Source: Actinocrinis sp035653575 (GTDB lineage Bacteria; Actinomycetota; Actinomycetes; Streptomycetales; Catenulisporaceae). Taken from it: a stretch of DNA of 64,000 nucleotides. Location: the NCBI RefSeq assembly GCF_035653575.1, contig NZ_DASRBQ010000016.1:1-64000 (forward strand), written 5' to 3'. Below are positions 8,940-18,005 of this stretch, piece after piece. The first letter of the stretch is position 1, and every line of letters begins with the position of its first letter. The notes beneath the pieces were generated by a model. It was not told where the DNA came from. It saw only the letters and a program-made list of their open reading frames with translations, and searched no databases. A program made the position numbers and the translations under genes.

Positions 8940-10198
8940 ACGCGCTCCTCCGCCTGAACCGGTTGCTCGACGCCGTACACCGCGGCCAGGCGCGCCGCGA
9001 CCGCGCGCGTGCCGTAACGCTCGATCAGCGCAGCCCTGCCGCGCGCCGCGTCGAGCCGCGTCATCTGCCGCGTGAGCCGCCGATAGCCCTCGACAATCAC
9101 CTCGGGGTCGTCGCTCACGTCGATGAGCAGGCCCGCGACGCCGTCGAGGCCGGCCAGCGTCTCCTGCGGACCGCCGCATCTGGTCACCAGCACCGGCATC
9201 CCGGAGCCGACCGCCTCGACCACGGTCATGCCAAAGGTCTCCGACTTGCTCGGATGCACCAGCAAGTCGTGCGCGTGCAAGAACTCGAACACCCTCTGCG
9301 GGGGCACCGCTCCCGGAAAAGCGATCCGGTCGGCGAGGCCGAGCTGCGCGGCGCGCTCGCGCAAAGGTTCCACTAGCGGGCCGGAGCCCAGGATGGTGAG
9401 GCGCAGCGCGGGCTCGTCCTTCGCGGCGATCCCGAAGGCTTCGACCAGCTCTGGCACGCCCTTGGCCGCTGCCACCTTCCCGACGTAGATCCACCGGTTC
9501 AGCCCGGCGACCGGCGCCGGACGCTGCGGCACCTGCTCGATCGCCACCGCGTTCGGCACGACCTGGATCTTCGCGCCGTGCCGCGGGAACGCGTCGACCA
9601 GCTGACCGCGCAGCTTCTCGCTGACGCACACCAAGACGTCGGCGCGGTCCACCACCTCGGCGTAGAGCGCGCGAGACCGCGGTTGCCCGAGGATCCGGCC
9701 GAGGAAGGAGGCGTGCTCGGTGACCACGATGCGCGCGCCCGGTCGCGCGAAGCGGAGCGCGAGCCAGCCTCCGTAGATGCCGACATGGCCGTGTACGACG
9801 TCTGCGTCGAAGCGGCCGCTCGGCAGCGCCTGCCGCAGCGCGGATTCGTGGCTGCGAGCCCAGGCCGCGTAATCACGCTTCGGCGTGACGGGCGTCGCGA
9901 TATCGGTGACCCAATACCCGTCGCCGGTCCAGCGAGGCGTGAAACCGATGCGCGGGTTCGGTCCTGAGGTCAGCGCACGATAGGCGCGGTCGACCAAACG
10001 AGCCTGAACGGGATCGGTCGGACCCGGCCAATCCTCGGTGTGGTACAGGCGCACACTGTCGAAGAACCCTGCGACAGCGGCCGTGGTCGCCTGCACGAAC
10101 GATCCCGCGAACGGCCGTTGCGCGGTCGGATGCCAGGGCGTCGTGACGGCGAGGCGCCGGCCAAGGCTCGCGCGCTCCATCGATCCGGCCACGTTCAC
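8936..10198 (-). CDS. GT4 glycosyltransferase
   Basis: A 420-residue GT-B enzyme. The N-terminal domain begins LAVTTPWHPTAQRPFAGSF, the glycine-rich acceptor-side start seen in GT4. The C-terminal domain has LVHPSKSETFGMTVVEA, a clean E-x7-E nucleotide-sugar motif, preceded by the strand-loop RWIYVGKVAAAKGV. The GTG start at 10198 overlaps the preceding stop as GTGA; an internal ATG seven codons in (MERASLG) is a possible alternative. It is expected to transfer a hexose or amino sugar with retention of configuration during assembly of the exported glycan. Specific donor unknown. Confidence 0.88.
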   Translation of the reverse strand: MNVAGSMERASLGRRLAVTTPWHPTAQRPFAGSFVQATTAAVAGFFDSVRLYHTEDWPGPTDPVQARLVDRAYRALTSGPNPRIGFTPRWTGDGYWVTDIATPVTPKRDYAAWARSHESALRQALPSGRFDADVVHGHVGIYGGWLALRFARPGARIVVTEHASFLGRILGQPRSRALYAEVVDRADVLVCVSEKLRGQLVDAFPRHGAKIQVVPNAVAIEQVPQRPAPVAGLNRWIYVGKVAAAKGVPELVEAFGIAAKDEPALRLTILGSGPLVEPLRERAAQLGLADRIAFPGAVPPQRVFEFLHAHDLLVHPSKSETFGMTVVEAVGSGMPVLVTRCGGPQETLAGLDGVAGLLIDVSDDPEVIVEGYRRLTRQMTRLDAARGRAALIERYGTRAVAARLAAVYGVEQPVQAEERV

Positions 10199-11517
10199 CG
10201 CCCCGCCAATGCGCGCAGCCGCGCCTCGAACGGCGCGAGCGTGTTCGCGCGGGTGTAGCGCTCGGCATGCGTAAGCGCGGCGGCAAAATCCGACTCGGTC
10301 AAATCCCGGGCCGCCTTCCCGGCCGCCACGAACGCGTTCTCGACCGCCACCGCGTCGAGTCGGTCGATGCCGAACCAGAGCGGATGCCCGTTCAGCACGT
10401 CCTCGGCGGCGATGCCGGGGGAGTGCACGGACACGATCGGCTTGCCCGTCGCCATGTACTCGAAGACTTTTCCGGAGGTCACGTACCGCGCCCCGGGCAC
10501 GCAGAAGACCAGAGCGTCAAGGTTCTGGTACGCCGTCGCGACTTCGGTCTTGCCGAGCGGGCCGTGGTAGCTCACGCCGATGCCCTCGGCGGTCGGGATG
10601 CGGTCGAGCAGCGCGTCAGCGGACTGCTTGAAAAAGCCGAGGTGGCCGTACAGGTCCAACGTCGCGTCGGCGAGTTCCGGATGCTCGCGGGCGCGCCGCC
10701 AGCCCTCGAAGAGCACGGACAGCGGCATCGGCTCGGTGATTGTGCCGACGTAGCCGAACCGCAGCGGCCGGCCCGTCGCGGTCCCCGGATACGCCGCGCG
10801 GCCGAGCAGTTCCGGCTCCCACCCGTTGGACACCACCGTCATCTTGTCCGCAGCAGCGGGATAGCGATCGGCGTGCCAGGCGCGCAAACCCTCATTTACG
10901 AACGCGGTGAGCGCGGCCCCCTCCACCGTCCGCCGCTCCCAGGCCCAGGCCGGGTGGCCGTCAGGGTACTTGTGCTCCTCGGTGAACTGGTTGAACGTCC
11001 AGGCGTCCCGGTAGTCCAGCGCGTATGGAAGCCCCGTCAGCCTGCGCAGCCACCAGGCCGCCGCGAAGGAGGCGAACGGATTGCCGGTGGCCAGCACCAG
11101 ATCGAAGCGCCGGCGCGCGTGATCCCGCAACGCCTGCGCCACCACGCGCGGAATCCACGAGGCGTAGTGCTCGGGGAAGAAACGGCGCTGCATCCAGTTG
11201 TAGCTCGCATTCGCCAGCACCGGCATATTCGCGCGCAGCCGACCGTAGCGGCGGATATCGCGCTCCCAGCGGAAATAGCCCATGCCGGGGCGCCGCACCG
11301 TTATCCGTTCATCGAGCCCTGCTTCAAGGGTCGGGTCCACGGTGCCGATGTAGCGGGTGAAGAATTCGCGCGGAGCGGTGTACACGGTCACGTCCCAGCC
11401 GGCCTCGGCCAGGTGCGCGGCGGTCGCACGCGCTCGGTACACCCCGCTGGACCTACTCGGCGGGAAGAAGAACGCCAGGTAGAGGATCCGGGGGCGTGGG
11501 CTCGGGCGCGGGCTCAT
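10195..11517 (-). CDS. GT4 glycosyltransferase, first gene of the glycan operon
   Basis: A 440-residue GT-B enzyme that starts MSPRPSPRPRILYLAFFFPP and has the N-terminal glycine motif region SSGVYRARATAAHLAEAGW. The C-terminal donor site contains SGKVFEYMATGKPIVSV. Central GYVGTITEPMPL matches the linker strand of the WbuB-like GT4 subgroup. As the first gene transcribed in the nine-gene minus-strand operon, it follows the divergent promoter region at 11518-11756. Its stop forms GTGA with the next start. Probable cytoplasmic role on a lipid-linked intermediate. Confidence 0.87.
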   Translation of the reverse strand: MSPRPSPRPRILYLAFFFPPSRSSGVYRARATAAHLAEAGWDVTVYTAPREFFTRYIGTVDPTLEAGLDERITVRRPGMGYFRWERDIRRYGRLRANMPVLANASYNWMQRRFFPEHYASWIPRVVAQALRDHARRRFDLVLATGNPFASFAAAWWLRRLTGLPYALDYRDAWTFNQFTEEHKYPDGHPAWAWERRTVEGAALTAFVNEGLRAWHADRYPAAADKMTVVSNGWEPELLGRAAYPGTATGRPLRFGYVGTITEPMPLSVLFEGWRRAREHPELADATLDLYGHLGFFKQSADALLDRIPTAEGIGVSYHGPLGKTEVATAYQNLDALVFCVPGARYVTSGKVFEYMATGKPIVSVHSPGIAAEDVLNGHPLWFGIDRLDAVAVENAFVAAGKAARDLTESDFAAALTHAERYTRANTLAPFEARLRALAGR

Positions 11518-11756
11518 CTCGCTGCGTTTCGTGGTCGCGGTGCGGTGTGTGAAGTGCTCGGTGCGGGGGCGGTAAGTGACCGGTGCAACTAGACAAGCGC
11601 CGTGTTAACGCGAGGTGCACGCAAATGAATTCGCGTCTGTCGTCTGTCCGACGAATAGTCACCGCGATCTGCGTGTTCGTGAATTGGATATGAATACTCG
11701 CCGGATTGCCGGTGCCGCCGGAGTCGAGCCGAGTGATCCAAATCTATGATCGCCGG
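11518..11756. promoter_or_regulatory. divergent promoter region of the glycan locus
   Basis: A 239-bp spacer between the minus-strand glycan operon and the plus-strand 2-epimerase gene. It is locally richer in A+T than its surroundings (for example around 11620-11700), as expected of a region with divergent promoters. No -35/-10 pair or operator can be placed with confidence. Confidence 0.45.
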
Positions 11757-12830
11757 GTGAGGATATTGAGCGTCGTCGGCGCGCGCCCCCAGTTCGTCAA
11801 GCTCGCCCCGGTGGCCGCGGCGCTGGCCGAGGCGGGGCACGAGCACGTGATCGTGCACACCGGGCAGCACTACGATCCGGAACTGTCCGAGGTCTTCTTC
11901 ACCGGCCTCGGTATCGCGCCGCCGGATGAGCGTCTCGCGGCCGGTTCCGGCGGCCACGGCGCACAGACCGGGGCGATGCTCACCGCGCTGGATCCGGTGC
12001 TCTCCCGGCACGCGCCCGACTGGGTGCTGGTCTACGGCGACACCAACTCGACCATCGCCGGAGCGCTCAGCGCGGTGAAGCTGCACCTGCCGCTCGCCCA
12101 TCTGGAGGCCGGGCTGCGCTCAGGCAACCGCCGGATGCCGGAAGAGCACAACAGGGTGCTGACGGACCACGCCGCGGACCTGCTGCTCGCGCCGACCCCG
12201 CAAGCAGTGCTGAACCTCGAACGCGAAGGTCTTGCCGACCGCACTGTGCTCGTCGGCGACGTCATGGTGGACGCCTGCCTGCACGCGCGCGAACAGGCCC
12301 TCGCCCGCACCGAACCCGAGCCGCCCGCGCCGGGCATCGACCCGTCGCAGCCCTATCTGCTCGCGACGATCCATCGTGCCGAGAACACCGACGATCCCGA
12401 GCGACTTGGCGAGATCTTGACCGTGCTCGCGGCCCTTCCGGTCCCCGTGGCCCTCCTCGCGCACCCGCGCCTGCGTGCCCGCGCCGCCGAATACGGGCTC
12501 GAACTCGCCCAGGGCGCCATCCGCCCCGGTGCGCCTCAGCCGTACGCGCAACTGATTGCCGCGGTGACCGGATCAGCCGGCGTGGTCACGGATTCCGGCG
12601 GACTACAGAAGGAGGCGTACCTCCTCGGCCGGCCCTGCACTACGGTCCGCTCCGAAACCGAGTGGCCCGAAACGCTCACCGGCGGCTGGAACACGCTGAT
12701 CCAAGCCGGCGACCCGCGCTTCGCTGAAACCGTGCTGCGGCCGCAGCCCGTCACCGCGCGCGGCGAGCCGTTCGGCGACGGGCACGCGGCGGCGCGCGTG
12801 GTCAAGGAACTCGAGCGAGCGGCTCGCTGA
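11757..12830 (+). CDS. non-hydrolysing UDP-GlcNAc 2-epimerase (WecB/WbpI type)
   Basis: A 357-residue enzyme when started at GTG 11757, giving RILSVVGARPQFVKLAPV, the canonical N-terminus; an upstream in-frame start at 11706 would add 17 unrelated residues. Family motifs are VIVHTGQHYD, VYGDTNST, HLEAGLRSGNRRMPEE and VGDVMVDA, covering the UDP-binding cleft and active-site acids. It interconverts UDP-GlcNAc-type and UDP-ManNAc-type sugars. Next to a WbpA/WbpB/WbpE-like trio it could act as WbpI on a 2,3-diamino uronic acid, or as WecB on UDP-GlcNAc; sequence alone does not decide. Its 3' end overlaps the convergent glycosyltransferase gene by 29 bp. Confidence 0.92.
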   Translation: MRILSVVGARPQFVKLAPVAAALAEAGHEHVIVHTGQHYDPELSEVFFTGLGIAPPDERLAAGSGGHGAQTGAMLTALDPVLSRHAPDWVLVYGDTNSTIAGALSAVKLHLPLAHLEAGLRSGNRRMPEEHNRVLTDHAADLLLAPTPQAVLNLEREGLADRTVLVGDVMVDACLHAREQALARTEPEPPAPGIDPSQPYLLATIHRAENTDDPERLGEILTVLAALPVPVALLAHPRLRARAAEYGLELAQGAIRPGAPQPYAQLIAAVTGSAGVVTDSGGLQKEAYLLGRPCTTVRSETEWPETLTGGWNTLIQAGDPRFAETVLRPQPVTARGEPFGDGHAAARVVKELERAAR

Positions 12831-14358
12831 TCGCCGCCTCGGCGGCCGGGGTCAGACGCAAGCCGCCGGCCGCCCGCGGCGGGCCCGGCTGCGTGCCGAG
12901 GATCCGGCGGTACAGCGCATCGAGCCGCGCCGCTTGTCCCGCCCACGTCGTCTCCGCACGCGGATCATCGGGGCCCTGATAAACGGCGCGATAGCGCTCC
13001 GGGTCGGCGAGCACCTGCCGCACGGCTTCGGCGAGCGAGGCGGCGTCGCCCGCGCGGAACACCTCGCCCACCGCGAGAAGCCGGGTCTGCCGCGCCATTT
13101 CGCGCACATCGCTGGTCACGATCGGCAGTGCGGCGTGCAGGTACTCGAAGTACTTCGTGATCAGCGAGAGCTCGTGATTGGGCAGGTGCAGGATCGGAAC
13201 CAGGCCGATCGTCGCGGTGCTGATGTACGAGACGACCTGATCGACTGGCACGTAAGGGACCACGTGCAGCCGGTCCGCGACGCCACGGTCCGCCGCCCGA
13301 AGCAACAGCTCCGGCAGGTCGGGGTCTCCATCGCGCGAGATCAGGGCCAGGTGCACGCCGGGCAGCTGCGACAACGCGTCGATCGCCGTCGCGACGCCCC
13401 GGCGCGGCGACATGCCACCGCTGTACAGCAGCAGCGGCGTCTCCTCGCTCACGCCGCAGTCCTCGCGCAAATCGCGCGCCGCGGACCGCGTGTTCTCGGC
13501 CGTGATCACCGGCGCGTTGAGGATCACCGCCGGCCTGGTAGCCAAATGATGGTCCGCGGACAGGCGGTCCGCGATCCCGTCGGACACGGTCACGACCGCA
13601 TCCGCGCGACGGATGTACTCGCGTTCGACCCCGACGAGCATGCGCCTGCGCATGCGAGCTCGTATATCAGTCGGCGATAACACCTCGATGCCGCGCAGAT
13701 ACTCGTGAGCGTCGTAGACCCATCGCACGTGACGCTGCGGCGTGCTCAGCGTCGCGGCGAGCCGCGCCCCGATCCCGACCATGTGGAAGTCGTGCGCGTG
13801 GATCAAATCCGGCTCCAGGTCGCGCACCACGGGCGCGAGCGCGAGCTCCAAGTCGGCGAACCACGGGTTGAACCAGCGCCAGCCACCGTAGCGACTCGCG
13901 ACACCGGCCGTCGTCGCGACCGTCCGCCGCGCCGCCCATCCCAGCGGACCCCGACCGCATCGCGCCACGAACCTGTCCACGCCCGGATGCGCTGCGAGCC
14001 AGCGGCGCAGCGCCGCCGTCAGCGCGGCGCTCGCGTGACCTCCGGCCGCGGCGTCCCGCGCGGCGAGTTGCGCGCGAGCCTGGCGGTACGCGGACCGAAG
14101 CCGCACGGCCTTGCGCCCTCCGCGCAGCCGCGCACGTTCGTAGCCTGACACAGACCTCGGCACCGGAACCAGCGTCACGTCCGCCGCGCCCAGCCGATAG
14201 CGGACGATCTCCGCGCCCGGCGCCCGGCCCAGCAGCGTGACCTCCCAGCCGGCCGCCGCCATCGACCAGGCGATCTTCTGCACTCGCGAATCCCCGGCCA
14301 CACCGTTGGCGACCAGCATCACTACACGCGCCCCGGTGCCCGTCTCGGCGGCGGTCAT
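12802..14358 (-). CDS. GT4 glycosyltransferase
   Basis: A 518-residue GT-B enzyme, longer than its neighbours because of an arginine-rich insert at about residues 75-160. It starts VVMLVANGVAGDSRVQKIAW, the typical acceptor-domain beginning, and carries ITKYFEYLHAALPIVTSDV in the donor domain. The start at 14358 overlaps the preceding GT4 stop (ATGA). The C-terminus overlaps the convergent epimerase gene by 29 bp. It belongs to a second minus-strand unit with the next two upstream genes and probably builds the same or a related surface glycan. Confidence 0.87.
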   Translation of the reverse strand: MTAAETGTGARVVMLVANGVAGDSRVQKIAWSMAAAGWEVTLLGRAPGAEIVRYRLGAADVTLVPVPRSVSGYERARLRGGRKAVRLRSAYRQARAQLAARDAAAGGHASAALTAALRRWLAAHPGVDRFVARCGRGPLGWAARRTVATTAGVASRYGGWRWFNPWFADLELALAPVVRDLEPDLIHAHDFHMVGIGARLAATLSTPQRHVRWVYDAHEYLRGIEVLSPTDIRARMRRRMLVGVEREYIRRADAVVTVSDGIADRLSADHHLATRPAVILNAPVITAENTRSAARDLREDCGVSEETPLLLYSGGMSPRRGVATAIDALSQLPGVHLALISRDGDPDLPELLLRAADRGVADRLHVVPYVPVDQVVSYISTATIGLVPILHLPNHELSLITKYFEYLHAALPIVTSDVREMARQTRLLAVGEVFRAGDAASLAEAVRQVLADPERYRAVYQGPDDPRAETTWAGQAARLDALYRRILGTQPGPPRAAGGLRLTPAAEAAISEPLARVP

Positions 14359-15539
14359 CGCACTCCCGCCGATACCGCGTCACGCGCTAGAGCCTCGTAC
14401 ACGTCGATCAGCGCCTTTGCATCCTGCTCCCAGTTCAGCTCGGCGCGCGCCTGCGCGACCTTCTCGCAGAACCCTGGGTAGTCCCAGATCACGCGCTCCA
14501 GCGCGGCTCGCAGCGAAGCCGCGTCTCCGGGCCGGTACAGCGCGCCGAGCCCGTAATCGGTGACCAGGCGGCGCAGCTCGGGCAGGTCCGCCGCCACGAC
14601 GGGCACTCCCGCGCGCACCGCGTGGAAAACCTTGTTCGGCAGCGCGAGCCGGTGATTTTCACACGTGTCAGTCAGAGTCACCACTGAGATGCCGACCCTC
14701 CGCAAGACCTCGTCGACCTCGTCCACCGGTCGCGCCGGCTCGATCCGCACCGTGCCCTGGGAGAAGCGCAGCCGGGGCAGGAACTCGCGGTCCGCCTTGC
14801 CCAGCAGCACCGTGTCCAGCCGCAGCTCGGCCGCGGCGGCGAGCAGCGTCTCGATGTCGCGGGCGGGTCCGATACGTCCGGCGTACACGGCGCCGCGCGG
14901 CCGCTCGGGGAGATCCACCAGCCGCGGCCGGTCCAGGATCGGAAAGGTGTTGCGCACGAGGGTCACCGGCGCTCCCCGCCACCGCGCCAGCCGTTCCGCG
15001 ATCCCCGGACTGACGGTGAGCACCCCGGCCGCGCGCGCCACGATCCGGCGTTCGACGCGCCGCTCGCGGGCGCGTTCCAGCGGCGTGGGCCGGCCGTGCC
15101 GCTCCCGGCCCGACCACCACTCGTGCGCGTCGTACACCAGGTCCGCCTTCGCGGCCTCGGCCAGGTCCGCCGCCAGCCGCAGCACGTTGAAGTCGTGAGC
15201 GTGTACGACGTCGAACTTGCGCCCGGAGACTCCGGCCCGAGCCGCGTCGCACCAGGTCCGCCACACCCGCTGCCGATGCCTGGGCAGCAGCGCCCAGCGC
15301 GCGATCCGCCGCACCGCACCGCGGGACACCACGCTCGTCCCTATTGCACTGCCCGACGGCCTCAACCCATTCCCACCAGAGACGGACTGCACGGTGACCC
15401 CAGACGGCGGCGTCCAGTCGGCCGGGACGTCCTTGCCGACCACGTGCACCGAATGCCCGTTCCCGGCCAGGCAGCCCGCCTCGCGCAGAACCCGCGCGTC
15501 ATGCGCCACGTCGGAGATGACCAGCATCAGGACGTCCAT
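14355..15539 (-). CDS. GT4 glycosyltransferase
   Basis: A 394-residue GT-B enzyme, starting MDVLMLVISDVAHDARVLRE, with the conserved helix DVVHAHDFNVLRLAADLAE, inter-domain strand GAVYAGRIGPARDIETLL and donor-site segment NKVFHAVRAGVPVVAADLPE. The usual first acidic residue of E-x7-E is replaced by histidine (KVFHAV), a variation seen in some GT4 members, so activity is likely but not proven. It is 16 bp downstream of the membrane protein gene and coupled by ATGA to the following GT4 gene. Donor and acceptor unknown. Confidence 0.85.
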   Translation of the reverse strand: MDVLMLVISDVAHDARVLREAGCLAGNGHSVHVVGKDVPADWTPPSGVTVQSVSGGNGLRPSGSAIGTSVVSRGAVRRIARWALLPRHRQRVWRTWCDAARAGVSGRKFDVVHAHDFNVLRLAADLAEAAKADLVYDAHEWWSGRERHGRPTPLERARERRVERRIVARAAGVLTVSPGIAERLARWRGAPVTLVRNTFPILDRPRLVDLPERPRGAVYAGRIGPARDIETLLAAAAELRLDTVLLGKADREFLPRLRFSQGTVRIEPARPVDEVDEVLRRVGISVVTLTDTCENHRLALPNKVFHAVRAGVPVVAADLPELRRLVTDYGLGALYRPGDAASLRAALERVIWDYPGFCEKVAQARAELNWEQDAKALIDVYEALARDAVSAGVR

Positions 15540-15555
15540 CGCAGCCCTCGCCTCC

Positions 15556-16863
15556 TTATGCGGTGCCCGCGCTGTATGCGGGCTCTTGCTCGCGGGCCGG
15601 CTCCTCGGGTCGGGAGTGCGCTCGGCTGGGCAGCAGCCGCGGCAGTCCGAGCGCGAGCAGCAGCCAGACCGCGACCATCAGCCGGTCGGATTGAGAGGCC
15701 AGCGGATGTGCGGCCACCGTGGCGATCCCGGTGGCCGCCACCGCGACGACCAGCACCCCGTACGCCGGATCGCGGCGCACCAGCAGCACCGCGAGCGCGA
15801 CCAGACCGCCCCCCGCGAGCAGCGCCGTGGGCTCGGAGACCGGGAAGTAGCCCCAGAAGTGCAGGTTGAGCCGCACCAATCGCCCGATCGGATCGGACAC
15901 GTCGGGCCGGATGAAATGCCGGGTGAAGGTGTCCTGCAAGGACTCGGAGATGCCGGGCCAGCCAAGCAGGGTACTGAGAAGCTCGGAGAGCACGAACCCG
16001 CCGCCGGAAACCGCGGCGAGCAGCACCGCGCCGCGATGCCGCGCCGAAGGCACCCACTTCAGGCAGATCAGCGCGCCGAGCGCGAGGGCTAGCGCGACCA
16101 GTTGCTCGGAGGAGTAGCGCACGACGAACCCGCTCGCCAGCCCGGCGACGAGCACGGCCGTCCCCGCTCTGAGCCTGCGCTGCATCAGCCACCACGCGCC
16201 GAGCAGCGCGAGCAGCGTAGTGGCGAGGGAAGGACCGTCGGTGAGCATGCGGCTGCCCCAATAGCCGGTCGGCGCCGCGAGATAGAGAGCCTGACCGCAC
16301 AGCGCCACCATCACCCCGCATCCGGCCGCTCGCAGCAACAGCAGAACCAGGAAGCTCGCGCCGAGCGTGCAGAGCATCGCCACGGCCCACAACCCGAAGC
16401 GCAGCCCGAAAGCCGCCGCGAACGGCGCGGCCAGCAGCGGATAGCCGGGCCGGGTGGTGAAGATGGCGATGTAGCGCGGCGAACTCGGCGTCAGACCGTT
16501 GCGGTAAGTCTGCAGGCAGTGGGCGTATCCGCTCGTGTACGCGAGCCCAGAGCCTGACGACCCGTAGTCCAGCGTCGCGCTGCGCGCCGCCGACTGCCCG
16601 CTGTCCTGACAGAACATCACCACCGCGCCGTGCACGGCCTGCGCCTGGCTGTCGCCGAGTATCCGCAAGGTCTGCCGCGCGTACTGGTACGTGTCGTTCG
16701 ACGGGACGTCCTGCCGGTAGTCGACCGCCTGGATCACGGCGAAGAGCGCGGCGATCAGCAGCGCTCCGGCGATGATCCTGCGGCGCGCTCCGGACCCGGC
16801 GCCGCCTGACCAGCTGTTCCACCGGCCGCGCGCCTCAGTCGGCGCCTCCTCGACTCTTGCCAC
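15556..16863 (-). CDS. multi-pass membrane protein, probable GT-C type glycosyltransferase
   Basis: A 435-residue protein with about ten membrane segments. After the first segment is a long extracytoplasmic loop beginning QAVDYRQDVPSNDTYQY, with an aspartate pair soon after TM1 as in GT39/GT83-like polyprenyl-phosphate sugar transferases, and a later TTRPGYPLLAAPFAAAFG resembling their RPG-Y-P motif. The C-terminus is cytoplasmic and charged. It heads the three-gene minus-strand unit with two GT4 genes. It probably transfers a sugar from a lipid carrier outside the membrane. Family placement is by motif and topology only. Confidence 0.72.
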   Translation of the reverse strand: MARVEEAPTEARGRWNSWSGGAGSGARRRIIAGALLIAALFAVIQAVDYRQDVPSNDTYQYARQTLRILGDSQAQAVHGAVVMFCQDSGQSAARSATLDYGSSGSGLAYTSGYAHCLQTYRNGLTPSSPRYIAIFTTRPGYPLLAAPFAAAFGLRFGLWAVAMLCTLGASFLVLLLLRAAGCGVMVALCGQALYLAAPTGYWGSRMLTDGPSLATTLLALLGAWWLMQRRLRAGTAVLVAGLASGFVVRYSSEQLVALALALGALICLKWVPSARHRGAVLLAAVSGGGFVLSELLSTLLGWPGISESLQDTFTRHFIRPDVSDPIGRLVRLNLHFWGYFPVSEPTALLAGGGLVALAVLLVRRDPAYGVLVVAVAATGIATVAAHPLASQSDRLMVAVWLLLALGLPRLLPSRAHSRPEEPAREQEPAYSAGTA

Positions 16864-16970
16864 GCGCGGACGTTAGCGACCGAGAGCCAACCGCGGGTGA
16901 TGCGAGCATGACCGGCTGGTGACCGGACGGAAGGCTGTTGTTTCCCTGGGCCGCGTACCGTGCCAGCGTC

Positions 16971-17687
16971 ATGTCTACCGATGCTCTGACCAAGCCGGCC
17001 GCGATCACCGCGATCCCGGCCGCCCCGCGGGTCAGCCGCGCCCTGCTCGCCCTGGTGTCCGCGGCGACGATCGCCGTGGCTCCGATCGCGGGACCCGCGC
17101 TCGGGCTGGCCGGCAGTGGACACGGCGGCAGCTCCTCGCCGGCATACATCCTGGCCAGGTTCTCGCATGACATCGGGCACAACGACTGGGCGTTCCAGGG
17201 CGGGCTGACCGGACGGATCGACTGGATCGTCGGCTACTGCGCCCTCGCCTTGCTGTGGCTGACCACGGCATTGTGGATCCGCCACCGCACGGTGCGCATC
17301 CCCACCCGCCGCCGGCTTTGGCTGAAAGTGCTCGCGGCGGCCTGGGGTACCGAGTTCGCCGCCGGTCTACTGACCCTCGGCGCCGGCCTGCTCGCTCAGC
17401 AGTCCTCCTCCCGGTTCGGCCCGACCCTGCTGCGTGCGGCCGACCTGTGTTCGCCATGGTGGTCTTGCGTCGCGGTGCTCGCAGTGGTCGCATTCGCGGA
17501 ACTCAACTCGGCGACGTTGCGCGCGGCGGCCGCCTACGGTGTGCTGCTCGCGGCGCTGCTGCTGGTTCCGCTGCCCGGTCCGGACGCGGTCAAAGCCCTG
17601 ATCCTCGCCGCGCCCGCCGCGATCCCCGCCTTCCTCACCAGCGATCCGCCCAGCGTTGCAGAGGAACGCGCCGGGACCAGCACCTAG
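16971..17687 (+). CDS. multi-pass membrane protein of unknown function
   Basis: A 238-residue protein; ATG 16971 (MSTDALTKPAAI) is preferred over an in-frame ATG at 16938. Six hydrophobic segments are visible, with a periplasmic loop rich in glycine and serine after the first (GSGHGGSSSPAY) and a conserved-looking IGHNDWAFQGG. No enzyme motif was recognised. It is divergent from the membrane glycosyltransferase-like gene, 107 bp apart. Its TAG stop is one base from the left inverted repeat of the HNH element, so its own terminator may have been displaced. Confidence 0.7.
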   Translation: MSTDALTKPAAITAIPAAPRVSRALLALVSAATIAVAPIAGPALGLAGSGHGGSSSPAYILARFSHDIGHNDWAFQGGLTGRIDWIVGYCALALLWLTTALWIRHRTVRIPTRRRLWLKVLAAAWGTEFAAGLLTLGAGLLAQQSSSRFGPTLLRAADLCSPWWSCVAVLAVVAFAELNSATLRAAAAYGVLLAALLLVPLPGPDAVKALILAAPAAIPAFLTSDPPSVAEERAGTST

Positions 17688-17688
17688 C

Positions 17689-17857
17689 TGTCCCGCTCAA
17701 CTGGACAACCGCTAACCCGCCGTCTCGCTTTCCCCAATAAAACTCCGCGATGACATCTCCGCGACGCGGCTTTCCTTCAGCGGCGAGTCTCATTTACAAC
17801 ACCACATAACCACAGACGCCCTTGCGCGCTGGGTGTCTCGCGATAGCTTTGCCGACG
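17689..17857. repeat. left long inverted repeat of the HNH element
   Basis: A 169-bp arm that pairs with the reverse complement of 19256-19431. The segment at 17723-17784 (62 bp) is identical in both arms, the outer 34 bp differ at two positions, and the inner 45 bp differ at two. A 15-bp stretch (17798-17812) is unrelated between arms. Locally lower in GC than its surroundings (runs such as CCCCAATAAAA). Confidence 0.92.
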
Positions 17858-18005
17858 CTCGTTGAGGCAAGGCCAGGACACGCGTGCATAGGTTTTCCGC
17901 GCCCCAACGCGCAAACGGGTGAATCCCAAGAAAACTCGCCATACACCAATAATACCCGCGAAAATAGAAGCAGGGACCTTATTCCGACTTCTTTCCGGGG
18001 AAACC

